A stretch of DNA of 9,692 nt from positions 1-9,692 of the forward strand of contig DHWT01000005.1 in the NCBI GenBank assembly GCA_002413325.1, read 5' to 3'. The notes below the pieces were generated by a model. The model searched no databases, was not told the origin of the DNA, and saw only the letters and a list, made by a program, of their open reading frames with translations. This DNA is from Chitinophagaceae bacterium UBA5175 (GTDB lineage: Bacteria > Bacteroidota > Bacteroidia > Chitinophagales > Chitinophagaceae). Made by a program: the position numbers and the translations under genes. Of the stretch, positions 1 to 6,538 are shown piece after piece; within the stretch, counting starts at the first letter, position 1, and every line of letters starts with the position of its first letter.

Positions 1-1158
1 GTGGAACTGAATGTGCAGGAAGGGGACAGTGTTAAAAAGGGCCAGCAACTTGCAAAAATATATGCAGATATTTATTCCAACCAGCGTAACCAGGCGGCGG
101 CCCAGGTAAACCAGCAGGAAGCGATGGTTGAGAATGTAAATGCAACTTTACCCGGCCTGAAGGCAAGTATGGATGTTGCGCAGGCACAATATGACCGGCA
201 GAAAACCCTGCTTACCCAAAAAGTGATTTCCCAGTCGGAATTTGAAACGGCAGAAACCAATCTGAGAACTGCACAGGCCAATTATAATGCAGCGCTTCAA
301 AACGTACATAGCACCATGGCGGCCGTTGCCAGTGCAAAAGCCAACCTGGCGATCCAGGCTGAAAATGTAAGCCGCACCACAATCAGTTCTCCAATTAACG
401 GAGTGGTTTCTCTGCTCAGTGTAAAGAAGGGAGAACGTGTTGCAGGAAATATGATGACGGCAGGTACGGAAATCATGCGTGTAGCCGATATGAGTAAAAT
501 TGAAGCGGTCGTGGACGTAGGTGAAAATGATATCACAAAAGTGCACCTGGGCGATACGGCCAATGTGGAAGTGGATGCATACAATAACCGGAAATTCAAA
601 GGCGTGGTTACACAAATAGCCAGCAGCATCGTATCCACCGCAGCCAGTTCCTCCAGTTCCAGCACCAATGATGTTACCAACTATAAAGTACATATCCGGC
701 TGGATCCGGCTACCTATAAGGATTTGATGGACAATAAAAGACCTAAAAGCCTGGTATTCCGTCCGGGTATGACAGCCAGCGCCGATATTCAGACCAAGAC
801 GCATACCGATGTGCTTTCTGTGCCGATCAACGCGGTAACCACGAGAGAGAAAGCAGGCAGCAGCCTCACGGCCTCAAAGGATCAAAAACCTCAGGATGAT
901 GATAACGGGGATCCCAAACCGGCTGGTTCCACAGGGGACCTGGATGAAGTGGTGTTCCTGTTGCAGCCGGACAAATCGGTTAAACAGGTTCTTGTTAAAA
1001 CAGATATCCAGGATATCAATAATATTGAAATTGTGTCCGGTCTCAAACCGGGCGACGAGGTGGTTACCGGTCCTTACGGTACTGTAAGCAAAATACTGAA
1101 AAATGGCACCAAGGTCGTAGTGGTGGATAAGGACAAATTGTTTGAGGCGAAGAAGTGA
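1..1158 (+). CDS. Efflux RND/ABC-type periplasmic adaptor subunit (HlyD/MacA family), 5'-truncated
   Basis: Membrane-fusion (adaptor) protein that would bridge an inner-membrane transporter to a TolC-like outer-membrane channel in the periplasm. The visible 385 codons begin inside the first half of the biotinyl-lipoyl domain (VQEGDSVKKGQ). A long Ala/Gln/Asn-rich helical hairpin follows (about residues 25-120, containing KVISQSEFE), then the second lipoyl half (TTISSPINGVVS, VKKGERV), a beta-barrel region (VDVGENDITKVHLGD, VEVDAYNNRKFKG) and a membrane-proximal domain (GLKPGDEVVTGPYG). The GTG at base 1 is most likely an internal valine: signal peptide and first lipoyl strand are missing, so the true start lies upstream of the window. 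A Ser-rich run near residues 208-222 and an acidic, Pro-rich linker near 287-317 interrupt the barrel/proximal region. The stop lies 39 bp before gpsA. The partner transporter is not in the window; by family habit it could be a MacB-type ABC permease, but this is inference. Confidence 0.9.
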   Translation: MELNVQEGDSVKKGQQLAKIYADIYSNQRNQAAAQVNQQEAMVENVNATLPGLKASMDVAQAQYDRQKTLLTQKVISQSEFETAETNLRTAQANYNAALQNVHSTMAAVASAKANLAIQAENVSRTTISSPINGVVSLLSVKKGERVAGNMMTAGTEIMRVADMSKIEAVVDVGENDITKVHLGDTANVEVDAYNNRKFKGVVTQIASSIVSTAASSSSSSTNDVTNYKVHIRLDPATYKDLMDNKRPKSLVFRPGMTASADIQTKTHTDVLSVPINAVTTREKAGSSLTASKDQKPQDDDNGDPKPAGSTGDLDEVVFLLQPDKSVKQVLVKTDIQDINNIEIVSGLKPGDEVVTGPYGTVSKILKNGTKVVVVDKDKLFEAKK

Positions 1159-1197
1159 TCCGTAACCGGGTTTTTATTCACTGAAATACAGGATACC

Positions 1198-2235
1198 ATG
1201 CGGTTTGGAATGATAGGCAGCGGAAGCTGGGGAACGGCCCTTGTCAAAATACTGACAGATAATCATCAATCGCTGAACTGGTGGATACGGAACCCGTTGA
1301 TCCTGGATCATCTCAAAAAAAAGAGCCATAATCCGAACTACCTGAGTTCGGTTTATTTCGATCCCGGACGGCTGCACCTCACCAGCGACCTGGAAAAACT
1401 GATCCGGGAATCCGCCTGCCTGGTAATCGCCGTTCCTTCTGCCTATATCGAACAGCTGTTTGATGGATTGCCTTCCGGGATCTTTAAGGGGAAACGGGTG
1501 CTCTCGGCAGTTAAGGGGATACTTCCGGGTAACAATTTATTGCTGAACGACTGGCTCAGAAAGGTCTTTCATCTGGAGGCAGACCAGTACTTTACGGTTA
1601 TGGGTCCCTGTCATGCTGAGGAAATTGCGGCAGAAAAACTTTCCTATTTAACTTTTTCCGGTCTTTCTGAAACGGCTACCCGGGAAATGGCGTCTTATTT
1701 TGAGACGGATTACCTGAACACGATCACGAATAATGATATTTATGGGGTTCAGTATGCAGCCGTACTGAAAAATATTTATGCATTGGGCGCCGGTATGGCG
1801 CACGGACTGGAATACGGAGATAATTTTCTCAGCGTGTTCATCGCCAACTGCGCGGATGAAATGGCTGGTTTCCTGTTGAAAGCGGGGATCAGCCATATAG
1901 AAGTAGGCATCCATTCAGCCGCTGGTTCCGTACATGAAAAAAAGAGTGCTAATTATGCGGCTTCTGTATACCTTGGCGACCTGCTGGTGACCTGTTATTC
2001 CCTGTTCAGCAGGAACCGGACTTTCGGAAATATGATCGGCAAGGGATATACCGTGCATGCCGCCAAACTGGAACTGAACATGGTTGCGGAGGGATATAAC
2101 GCCAGTCAGTGCCTTTACCGGATCAATGAGCAGTTAAAAGCGGAAATGCCTATCGCGGATACGATTTACAGGATTCTTTGGCAAAATGTTAATGTAAGGG
2201 AAGGCTTTAAACAATTGGAAGGTTTTCTGGTCTGA
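1198..2235 (+). CDS. gpsA: NAD(P)H-dependent glycerol-3-phosphate dehydrogenase
   Basis: Cytosolic enzyme that reduces dihydroxyacetone phosphate to sn-glycerol-3-phosphate, the backbone precursor for phospholipids. At 345 aa it is full length for the family. The N-terminal Rossmann dinucleotide motif is GSGSWGTA (residues 7-14). VKGI at 105-108 carries the conserved lysine, and GPCHAEEIA (136-144) is the substrate-loop motif in a form I associate with Bacteroidota. AAVLKNIYALGAGMAHGLEYGDN (in two pieces around K191) holds the catalytic lysine, and GDLLVTCYS with SRNRTFG (260-277) is the C-terminal domain signature. ATG at 1198 is chosen because the Rossmann strand starts immediately (MRFGMIG). 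It follows the adaptor stop by 39 bp with no visible terminator or convincing promoter, so co-transcription is possible. The small ORF at 2254 starts 18 bp after its stop. All key motifs are intact. Confidence 0.96.
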   Translation: MRFGMIGSGSWGTALVKILTDNHQSLNWWIRNPLILDHLKKKSHNPNYLSSVYFDPGRLHLTSDLEKLIRESACLVIAVPSAYIEQLFDGLPSGIFKGKRVLSAVKGILPGNNLLLNDWLRKVFHLEADQYFTVMGPCHAEEIAAEKLSYLTFSGLSETATREMASYFETDYLNTITNNDIYGVQYAAVLKNIYALGAGMAHGLEYGDNFLSVFIANCADEMAGFLLKAGISHIEVGIHSAAGSVHEKKSANYAASVYLGDLLVTCYSLFSRNRTFGNMIGKGYTVHAAKLELNMVAEGYNASQCLYRINEQLKAEMPIADTIYRILWQNVNVREGFKQLEGFLV

Positions 2236-2253
2236 TCTGTAAACAGCTATTAT

Positions 2254-2415
2254 ATGATGCCACTTTCTTATCAGGGCTTTGGATTTACGGCCATCCTGGT
2301 GATGACAGGCATCCTTTCAGCTGCCCAATTAGTGAAATACGGGAAGGATCGGTTTCAACAGGTTCGCAACCGGTCGGCCGAAAAAGGAAACAGCGATTCC
2401 TCAGTCAAAAAATAA
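2254..2415 (+). CDS. Small single-pass membrane protein, uncharacterised (53 aa)
   Basis: I do not recognise a family. The frame opens with two consecutive ATGs (2254 and 2257) and ends at TAA 2413-2415. The protein starts MMPLSYQGFGFTAILVMTG, continues ILSAAQLVKYG, and ends in a hydrophilic tail rich in Lys, Arg, Gln and Ser ending SSVKK. Residues about 8-28 make one hydrophobic helix followed by a basic stretch (KYGKDRFQQVRNR), which by the positive-inside rule predicts a cytoplasmic C-terminus. It begins 18 bp after the gpsA stop and fills almost exactly the gap to hemW; its last 15 bases overlap the 3' end of convergent hemW. Supporting it: tight operon-like spacing, a coherent membrane-protein pattern and codon use like its neighbours. 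Against it: short length and no recognised homologue. The second ATG at 2257 could equally be the start. Confidence 0.55.
   Translation: MMPLSYQGFGFTAILVMTGILSAAQLVKYGKDRFQQVRNRSAEKGNSDSSVKK
2381..2401 (-). terminator. Weak candidate intrinsic terminator of hemW
   Basis: Read on the minus strand, the last base of the hemW stop codon begins an AGGAA/TTCCT stem (2401-2397 with 2389-2385) with a 7-nt loop, followed by a short T run (2384-2381). The stem is only 5 bp and A/T-rich, and the same bases encode the tail of the small plus-strand ORF, so it may be fortuitous. Confidence 0.25.
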
Positions 2416-3528
2416 GGCCGCTGCGATGCCGTCAGCAAACAGTTTTCCGTTTTTAGTCAATACCAGTTTCCCCTGGTTGCTCTCCATCTGATTCCGGTTG
2501 ATATATGTTGCAGCGTTTTTTTCCAGCCCTATTCTTTTTTCTTTCCCGAACTGATCTGAAACATATTGCAGATCCAGGCCTTCTCCGGTGCGCAGGGAGG
2601 TCATAATATATTCATTCAGCATATCCCCGGGTTGAAGGATTTCGGACTCAAAAGAAAGTTTCCCGGTTTTCACCGATTGGATATACAGGGCATTGTTTGA
2701 AATATTCCATTGCCGGCTGCGGCCGTCGAAGGAATGGGCCGAAGGCCCGAGGCCCAGGTATTTTTCAGACTGCCAGTAAGAACTGTTATGCCGGCTCCGG
2801 TTACCGGGTTTTGCAAAACTTGAAATTTCATAGTGTTCATAACCAGCTGCTTCCAGAATTTCTATGCCCGATAAAAACTGGCTGACCTGTTTTTCAGGTT
2901 GTACATCAGCGGTTTTTTTCATCCGGATCATCTTGAATAGTGCGGTTTTCGGCTCAACGGTCAAAGCATAACAGGAAATATGCGGGGCGCCTGAAGAAAT
3001 GGCTGTCCGGAGATTTTTTTCCCATTTTTCATCAGTCATTCCGGGAAAACCATAAATCAGATCCAGGCTGAAATGATCAATACCGGTTTTTTTCACCTGC
3101 TCAACAGCCTGTATGGCCTGCCTGGCATCGTGGGCCCGGTTCATCCAGGTAAGGTCTTCAGCAAAAAAAGACTGTATGCCGATACTGAGCCGGTTGATAC
3201 CAATATCTTTCCAAATCTGTAAACGGTCCGGCTGCATATCATCCGGATTGGACTCCAGGGTGATTTCGGGATTCGGACTGATCCTGAAATGGTGGTAAAC
3301 AGCATCGAGGATATCCCGGAGGGCGGAATCCGGCAGGAGTGAAGGAGTGCCTCCGCCGAAATAGATGGTTTCAATGGTTTCCTGATCCAGGTAAGTTTTC
3401 CGCCATTCGATTTCTTTCAATAAAGCGGTCGTAAAATCGTTTTGCAACGCAAGGCTGGTAGAGAAATGAAAATTGCAATAGTGACAGGCCTGTTTGCAAA
3501 AAGGAATATGAATATAGATGCCTGCCAC
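2401..3528 (-). CDS. hemW: Radical SAM family heme chaperone HemW
   Basis: Radical-SAM protein that binds heme and a [4Fe-4S] cluster and is thought to insert heme into target proteins such as respiratory enzymes; it acts in the cytosol or at the membrane face. At 375 aa it is full length. The cluster motif is C11-x3-C15-x2-C18 followed by N-F20. The Phe where true oxygen-independent coproporphyrinogen dehydrogenase (HemN) has Cys is the usual mark of HemW. Other family signatures are GGGTPS (58-63), ESNPDD (92-97), NRLSIGIQSF (112-121), DLIYGFPG (156-163), NSSYW (248-252) and GLGPSAHSF (259-267), with the HemN C-terminal domain after about 300. The start is GTG at 3528-3526: it gives the typical MAGIYIHIPFC opening, and upstream in frame there is a stop (3552-3550) and no ATG. 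It is divergent from the Omp85-type gene (27 bp apart) and convergent with gpsA and the small ORF. Confidence 0.95.
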   Translation of the reverse strand: MAGIYIHIPFCKQACHYCNFHFSTSLALQNDFTTALLKEIEWRKTYLDQETIETIYFGGGTPSLLPDSALRDILDAVYHHFRISPNPEITLESNPDDMQPDRLQIWKDIGINRLSIGIQSFFAEDLTWMNRAHDARQAIQAVEQVKKTGIDHFSLDLIYGFPGMTDEKWEKNLRTAISSGAPHISCYALTVEPKTALFKMIRMKKTADVQPEKQVSQFLSGIEILEAAGYEHYEISSFAKPGNRSRHNSSYWQSEKYLGLGPSAHSFDGRSRQWNISNNALYIQSVKTGKLSFESEILQPGDMLNEYIMTSLRTGEGLDLQYVSDQFGKEKRIGLEKNAATYINRNQMESNQGKLVLTKNGKLFADGIAAALFFD

Positions 3529-3537
3529 CGGATTGGC

Positions 3538-3553
3538 TAATTTTATAAATTAA
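3538..3553. promoter_or_regulatory. A/T-rich divergent promoter core between hemW and the Omp85-type gene
   Basis: The only non-coding DNA between the two start codons is 27 bp. Within it, TAATTTTA (3538-3545, plus strand) matches seven of eight positions of the Bacteroidota -7 element TAnnTTTG. On the minus strand, TAATTTAT (3552-3545) matches less well. No good TTTG at the -33 position is visible for either direction. Both promoters would have to reach into the opposite gene. Assignment is tentative. Confidence 0.3.
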
Positions 3554-3555
3554 GA

Positions 3556-5364
3556 ATGAGCTTTGAGCGAATGGCGAAATTAGGATTATATGTGTTCATC
3601 CCCCTTTTGTTGCTTGCATCCTTCCTGCCGGCACGTGCACAATATGCATTGCATGTGAAACTCAGTTCACCGGATTCCTTACTCCGGGCATCATCGATCG
3701 GCATCCCGCCTGAATTTAAAGACCGGGCAGTCTGCACGGAATATGTTTACAGGCTCATGGATATGCTGAGGAACAAGGGATTCACCTCCGCTTCCATCGA
3801 TAGCGTACAATTTGATTCTGCCTCGGCCTTTCTGCAACTATATATAGGAGAACGATTCACCTGGTCGGTGATCCGGATCCGGCAGGCAGATGCCGCCCTG
3901 CTGAATACTGCGGGTTGGAGTTCAAAAAAACTTCAGGGTAAGCCGGCCACCTCCGAACACTTTCAGGCTGAAGAATTGCAGGTGCTGAATTACCTCGAAA
4001 ATAACGGGTATCCGTTTGCGAAAATCTCCCTGGACAGTGTCTCCATCAGCCAGGGAGCCATCCAGGCCGTGCTCAATGTGGAAAAGGGACCCCTGTATAA
4101 AATTGACAGTATCCGCATTATCGGTCCGGCAAAAATATCGGTTGATTTTATGGAAAGATACCTGGGTATTCCGGAAGGCAGTATCTATCGTAAGGACCGG
4201 CTGCTGATGATCAGCCGGCGGATACTGGAGCTTCCCTTTGTGCAGGAAGAAAGGCCATGGAGCGTGAGTATGCTCGGAACGGGCTCCATTTTAAACCTGT
4301 ACCTGAAACCGAAAAGGAGCAGTCAGGTGGATGTGCTGGTCGGTTTAATGCCCAACAATGATCAGCTGCAAAGCGGAAAACTCCTGGTTACCGGCCAGGC
4401 GACCATGGTGCTGAGAAATCCTTTCGGGAATGGGGAAAGCATGGGGCTTGACTGGCAGCAGTTACAGCAAAAATCACCAAGACTGAATATCAATTACCAG
4501 CAACCCTATATATTTCATTCTCCCTACGGTGTTAACCTGGCTTTTTCCTTATACAAAAAAGATTCTTCCTTTATCAATACCGACGGAATGCTGGGTATTC
4601 AGTATAATGCTTCCCTGACACGTAAAGGATCTGTTTTTCTCCAGACGGCCGGATGTACGGTTTTGAATATTGATACCGCACAGATCATTGCCACCCGGCA
4701 GTTGCCGGAAGTGTCGGATATGAGTTCCCTGAGCCTGGGTGCCACCTATGAATTCAACAATACCAATTATACATTCAATGCGGTGCGGGGCAATGAATTA
4801 TATTTTATCGGATCTGCCGGAACCAAAAGATTAAAAAAGAACAGCCAGATCCTGCGACTCAAGGATGTGAACGATCCGTCTTTTGATTACAGCACCCTTT
4901 ATGATACCGTTAAAACCGCTCTCTACCAGTTCCGGCTGAATTTGTCCGGTGCGCATTATTTTCAGCTGAGCCATGCATCCACGATCCGGTTTGCCCTGAA
5001 TGCGGGCTGGTACCAGAGTCCTAAAATTTTCCGCAACGAATTATTTCAAATCGGGGGTTACCGTTTATTGAGGGGCTTTGATGAGGAAAGTATCCTGGCA
5101 TCTGAATACGCCGTAAGCAGCCTGGAATATCGTTACCTGGTTGGCATCAACTCATTTCTTTTCAGTTTTATCGACGGGGGCTGGGCGAAAAATGATGTAC
5201 CCGGATATGCGATCAACAATCTGTACCTGGGAATCGGACTCGGGCTGGCTTTTGAAACCAAGGCGGGGATTTTCAATATGTCTTATGCCATTGGAAAGGA
5301 GGACAGCAATCCGTTTGCTTTCAGGCAGGCAAAGATTCACCTCGGCTATGTAAACTTTTTTTAG
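3556..5364 (+). CDS. Omp85-type outer-membrane protein with POTRA domains (BamA/TamA family)
   Basis: Predicted outer-membrane beta-barrel of the Omp85 superfamily, whose members insert or translocate proteins at the outer membrane. ATG 3556 gives 602 aa; M6 is an alternative start. A signal peptide (LYVFIPLLLLASFLPARA) ends with likely cleavage at A28|Q29. About three POTRA-like units follow: roughly 35-105 (LRNKGFTSASIDSV, YIGERFTW), 110-182 (YLENNGYPFAKISLD, VEKGPLYKI) and 183-255 (IDSIRIIGPAKIS, GIPEGSIYRKDRL). The barrel spans about 256-602. GYRLLRGFDE (501-510) contains the RGF loop motif typical of Omp85 barrels, and the chain ends in VNFF, the C-terminal aromatic signal for outer-membrane insertion. 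It is shorter than housekeeping BamA, which usually has five POTRAs, so it is more likely a TamA-like or lineage-specific paralogue; its substrate cannot be inferred. DUF4271 and hemD lie downstream on the same strand. Confidence 0.88.
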   Translation: MSFERMAKLGLYVFIPLLLLASFLPARAQYALHVKLSSPDSLLRASSIGIPPEFKDRAVCTEYVYRLMDMLRNKGFTSASIDSVQFDSASAFLQLYIGERFTWSVIRIRQADAALLNTAGWSSKKLQGKPATSEHFQAEELQVLNYLENNGYPFAKISLDSVSISQGAIQAVLNVEKGPLYKIDSIRIIGPAKISVDFMERYLGIPEGSIYRKDRLLMISRRILELPFVQEERPWSVSMLGTGSILNLYLKPKRSSQVDVLVGLMPNNDQLQSGKLLVTGQATMVLRNPFGNGESMGLDWQQLQQKSPRLNINYQQPYIFHSPYGVNLAFSLYKKDSSFINTDGMLGIQYNASLTRKGSVFLQTAGCTVLNIDTAQIIATRQLPEVSDMSSLSLGATYEFNNTNYTFNAVRGNELYFIGSAGTKRLKKNSQILRLKDVNDPSFDYSTLYDTVKTALYQFRLNLSGAHYFQLSHASTIRFALNAGWYQSPKIFRNELFQIGGYRLLRGFDEESILASEYAVSSLEYRYLVGINSFLFSFIDGGWAKNDVPGYAINNLYLGIGLGLAFETKAGIFNMSYAIGKEDSNPFAFRQAKIHLGYVNFF

Positions 5365-5383
5365 AAGATACGCGTTGAATCAC

Positions 5384-5391
5384 AAACTTTG
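5384..5391 (+). promoter_or_regulatory. Candidate -7 promoter element upstream of the DUF4271 gene
   Basis: AAACTTTG followed by CA resembles the Bacteroidota -7 consensus TAnnTTTG (first T missing; the TTTGC core is typical). A T-run at the end of the Omp85-type gene lies near the -33 position, but no exact TTTG is there. A start around 5397 would leave a leader of about 50 nt before ATG 5449. Confidence 0.4.
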
Positions 5392-5398
5392 CAAATTC

Positions 5399-5433
5399 TC
5401 CGGACATCATCCGGAAACACCGGAGCATCCGGA
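5399..5433 (+). repeat. Four CCGGA boxes in the DUF4271 leader
   Basis: CCGGA occurs at 5400, 5411, 5420 and 5429, at spacings of 11, 9 and 9 bp. Two copies extend to the palindrome TCCGGA (5399-5404 and 5410-5415), so neighbouring boxes can form alternative, mutually exclusive short hairpins: 5399-5404 with 5410-5415, 5410-5414 with 5420-5424, and 5420-5423 with 5429-5432. The cluster lies between the candidate promoter and ATG 5449. CCGG words are common in this DNA, so this may be chance. Confidence 0.4.
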
Positions 5434-5448
5434 TATTTACAACTAACC

Positions 5449-6468
5449 ATGGATCCCTTGGCAAAACGTGCTGCGCTGTTTTTGTTTATTTTATTTCAGA
5501 TTAGCCTGGCCCGGGCGCAAACGACGGGCGATTCCAGCCGGCTGGCAGACTCTTTAAATGGAAAACCGGTTGCGACCCATACGGGGCCGGTAATCCAGGA
5601 TACGGTCCTGAACAAGCCGGTTCACCGCAAACAGGTAAAAGCAACCGTTGATACCGTAGGGGTATATCATACAGATTCACTGCGCTTCAGTGCAATAAAA
5701 CCGGAAGACCTCAGCCATTTACCGGTTACCCGGGCAGACCTGCTGAAAACGCAGTCATTTTTTAATTTCACGGGTAAGGCCGTTCATATCCCTGCCTTAC
5801 GCCATGAGCCGGTTTCCTATGACGGGATGTTTTATCTGCTGGTGGGGATGTTATTCTATTTTGCCATCGTCAAATTGTTTTTTGCCAGGTATCTGTCCAA
5901 CCTGCTGACACTTTTTTTCAGGGCATCCATCCGGCAGCAGCAAATCAGGGAACAGGTGCTGCAATCCCCCTTTCCATCGCTGCTGCTCAACAACCTCTTT
6001 ATATTTTCCGCCGGTTTGTACGGAGCTTTTTTACTGCAGTTTTATCATTTTGGAAACCCGGATCATTTCTGGATTCACTATTTGTATTGTGCCGTTATAC
6101 TGGCTCTTTTGTACCTCATGAAATTTGCCATACTCCGGATCACCGGATGGATCTTCAATATCAAACGGGCGGTGGATACCTACCTGTTCGTGGTATTCAT
6201 GACCAATAAGATCATAGGTATTTTCCTGCTTCCTTTCCTGGTGCTGATCACTTTTTCGGGACCCGTCCTGACGGAAATCGGGATCACCCTTTCTATCCTC
6301 ATGGTTTGTTTGTTTTATATATATCGTTTTATTGCTTCCTTTTCAACCCTGCACAAAGAAATAAAAATCAGTGGTTTACACTTTATTCTATACCTTTGCG
6401 CTTTCGAAATGGCTCCTCTGGTATTGATTTACAAAGTGTTAGTTAATTATTTGGAAAAAGCTTATTAA
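5449..6468 (+). CDS. DUF4271 domain-containing integral membrane protein
   Basis: Uncharacterised membrane protein matching, by recalled pattern, the Bacteroidota family DUF4271; no biochemical role is known to me. From ATG 5449 it has 339 aa. The N-terminus (MDPLAKRAALFLFILFQISLARA) is a signal peptide with likely cleavage at A23|Q24, the same ARA|Q site as in the Omp85-type protein upstream. A polar, presumably extracytoplasmic segment of about 100 residues follows. Then come six hydrophobic helices at about 126-148, 180-200, 208-230, 243-269, 275-296 and 308-332, the last containing FILYLCAFEMAPLVLIYK near the C-terminus as expected for the family. The frame is open further upstream to a TTG at 5389, but that would put 20 polar residues before the signal peptide. 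It lies 84 bp after the Omp85-type gene and 70 bp before hemD. From memory, DUF4271 genes commonly neighbour hemD in this phylum. Confidence 0.85.
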   Translation: MDPLAKRAALFLFILFQISLARAQTTGDSSRLADSLNGKPVATHTGPVIQDTVLNKPVHRKQVKATVDTVGVYHTDSLRFSAIKPEDLSHLPVTRADLLKTQSFFNFTGKAVHIPALRHEPVSYDGMFYLLVGMLFYFAIVKLFFARYLSNLLTLFFRASIRQQQIREQVLQSPFPSLLLNNLFIFSAGLYGAFLLQFYHFGNPDHFWIHYLYCAVILALLYLMKFAILRITGWIFNIKRAVDTYLFVVFMTNKIIGIFLLPFLVLITFSGPVLTEIGITLSILMVCLFYIYRFIASFSTLHKEIKISGLHFILYLCAFEMAPLVLIYKVLVNYLEKAY

Positions 6469-6473
6469 TTTTG
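6466..6473 (+). promoter_or_regulatory. Candidate -7 promoter element upstream of hemD
   Basis: TAATTTTG, followed by CA, is a perfect match to the Bacteroidota -7 consensus TAnnTTTG and overlaps the stop codon of the DUF4271 gene. The nearest upstream TTTG (6450-6453) is only 12 bp away, shorter than the usual spacing of about 19, so the -33 part is weak. Transcription from about 6480 would give a leader near 59 nt before ATG 6539. Confidence 0.45.
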
Positions 6474-6538
6474 CAAACGCGATTTTCTAATACAATACAA
6501 CTTTGATTAAAAATAGGGATAAAAAGGATATTGCCGAG

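Noticed and set aside
1..3. GTG at base 1 as the start of the adaptor gene
   Set aside because: It falls inside the lipoyl domain with no signal peptide ahead; the gene is cut by the window edge.
148..804. Long minus-strand open frame opposite the adaptor gene
   Set aside because: Composition is Cys/His/Phe-rich with no domain pattern, lying antisense to a clearly real coding region; a frame shadow.
3493..3500. TTTGCAAA as a promoter element for the Omp85-type gene
   Set aside because: It encodes part of the HemW cluster motif (on the other strand) and lacks the TA of the -7 box and a suitably spaced TTTG.
2401..3528. Oxygen-independent coproporphyrinogen III dehydrogenase (HemN) for the minus-strand radical-SAM gene
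   Set aside because: The residue after the third cluster cysteine region is Phe (CxxxCxxCxF) rather than the fourth Cys of HemN, and the protein is too short.
5389..5448. TTG-started N-terminal extension of the DUF4271 protein
   Set aside because: It would place 20 polar residues before a good signal peptide; ATG 5449 begins directly before it, and 5389 overlaps the promoter-like TTTGCA.
6503..6538. TTG-started extension of HemD
   Set aside because: It adds a charged 12-residue leader not typical of the family; ATG 6539 gives the expected opening.
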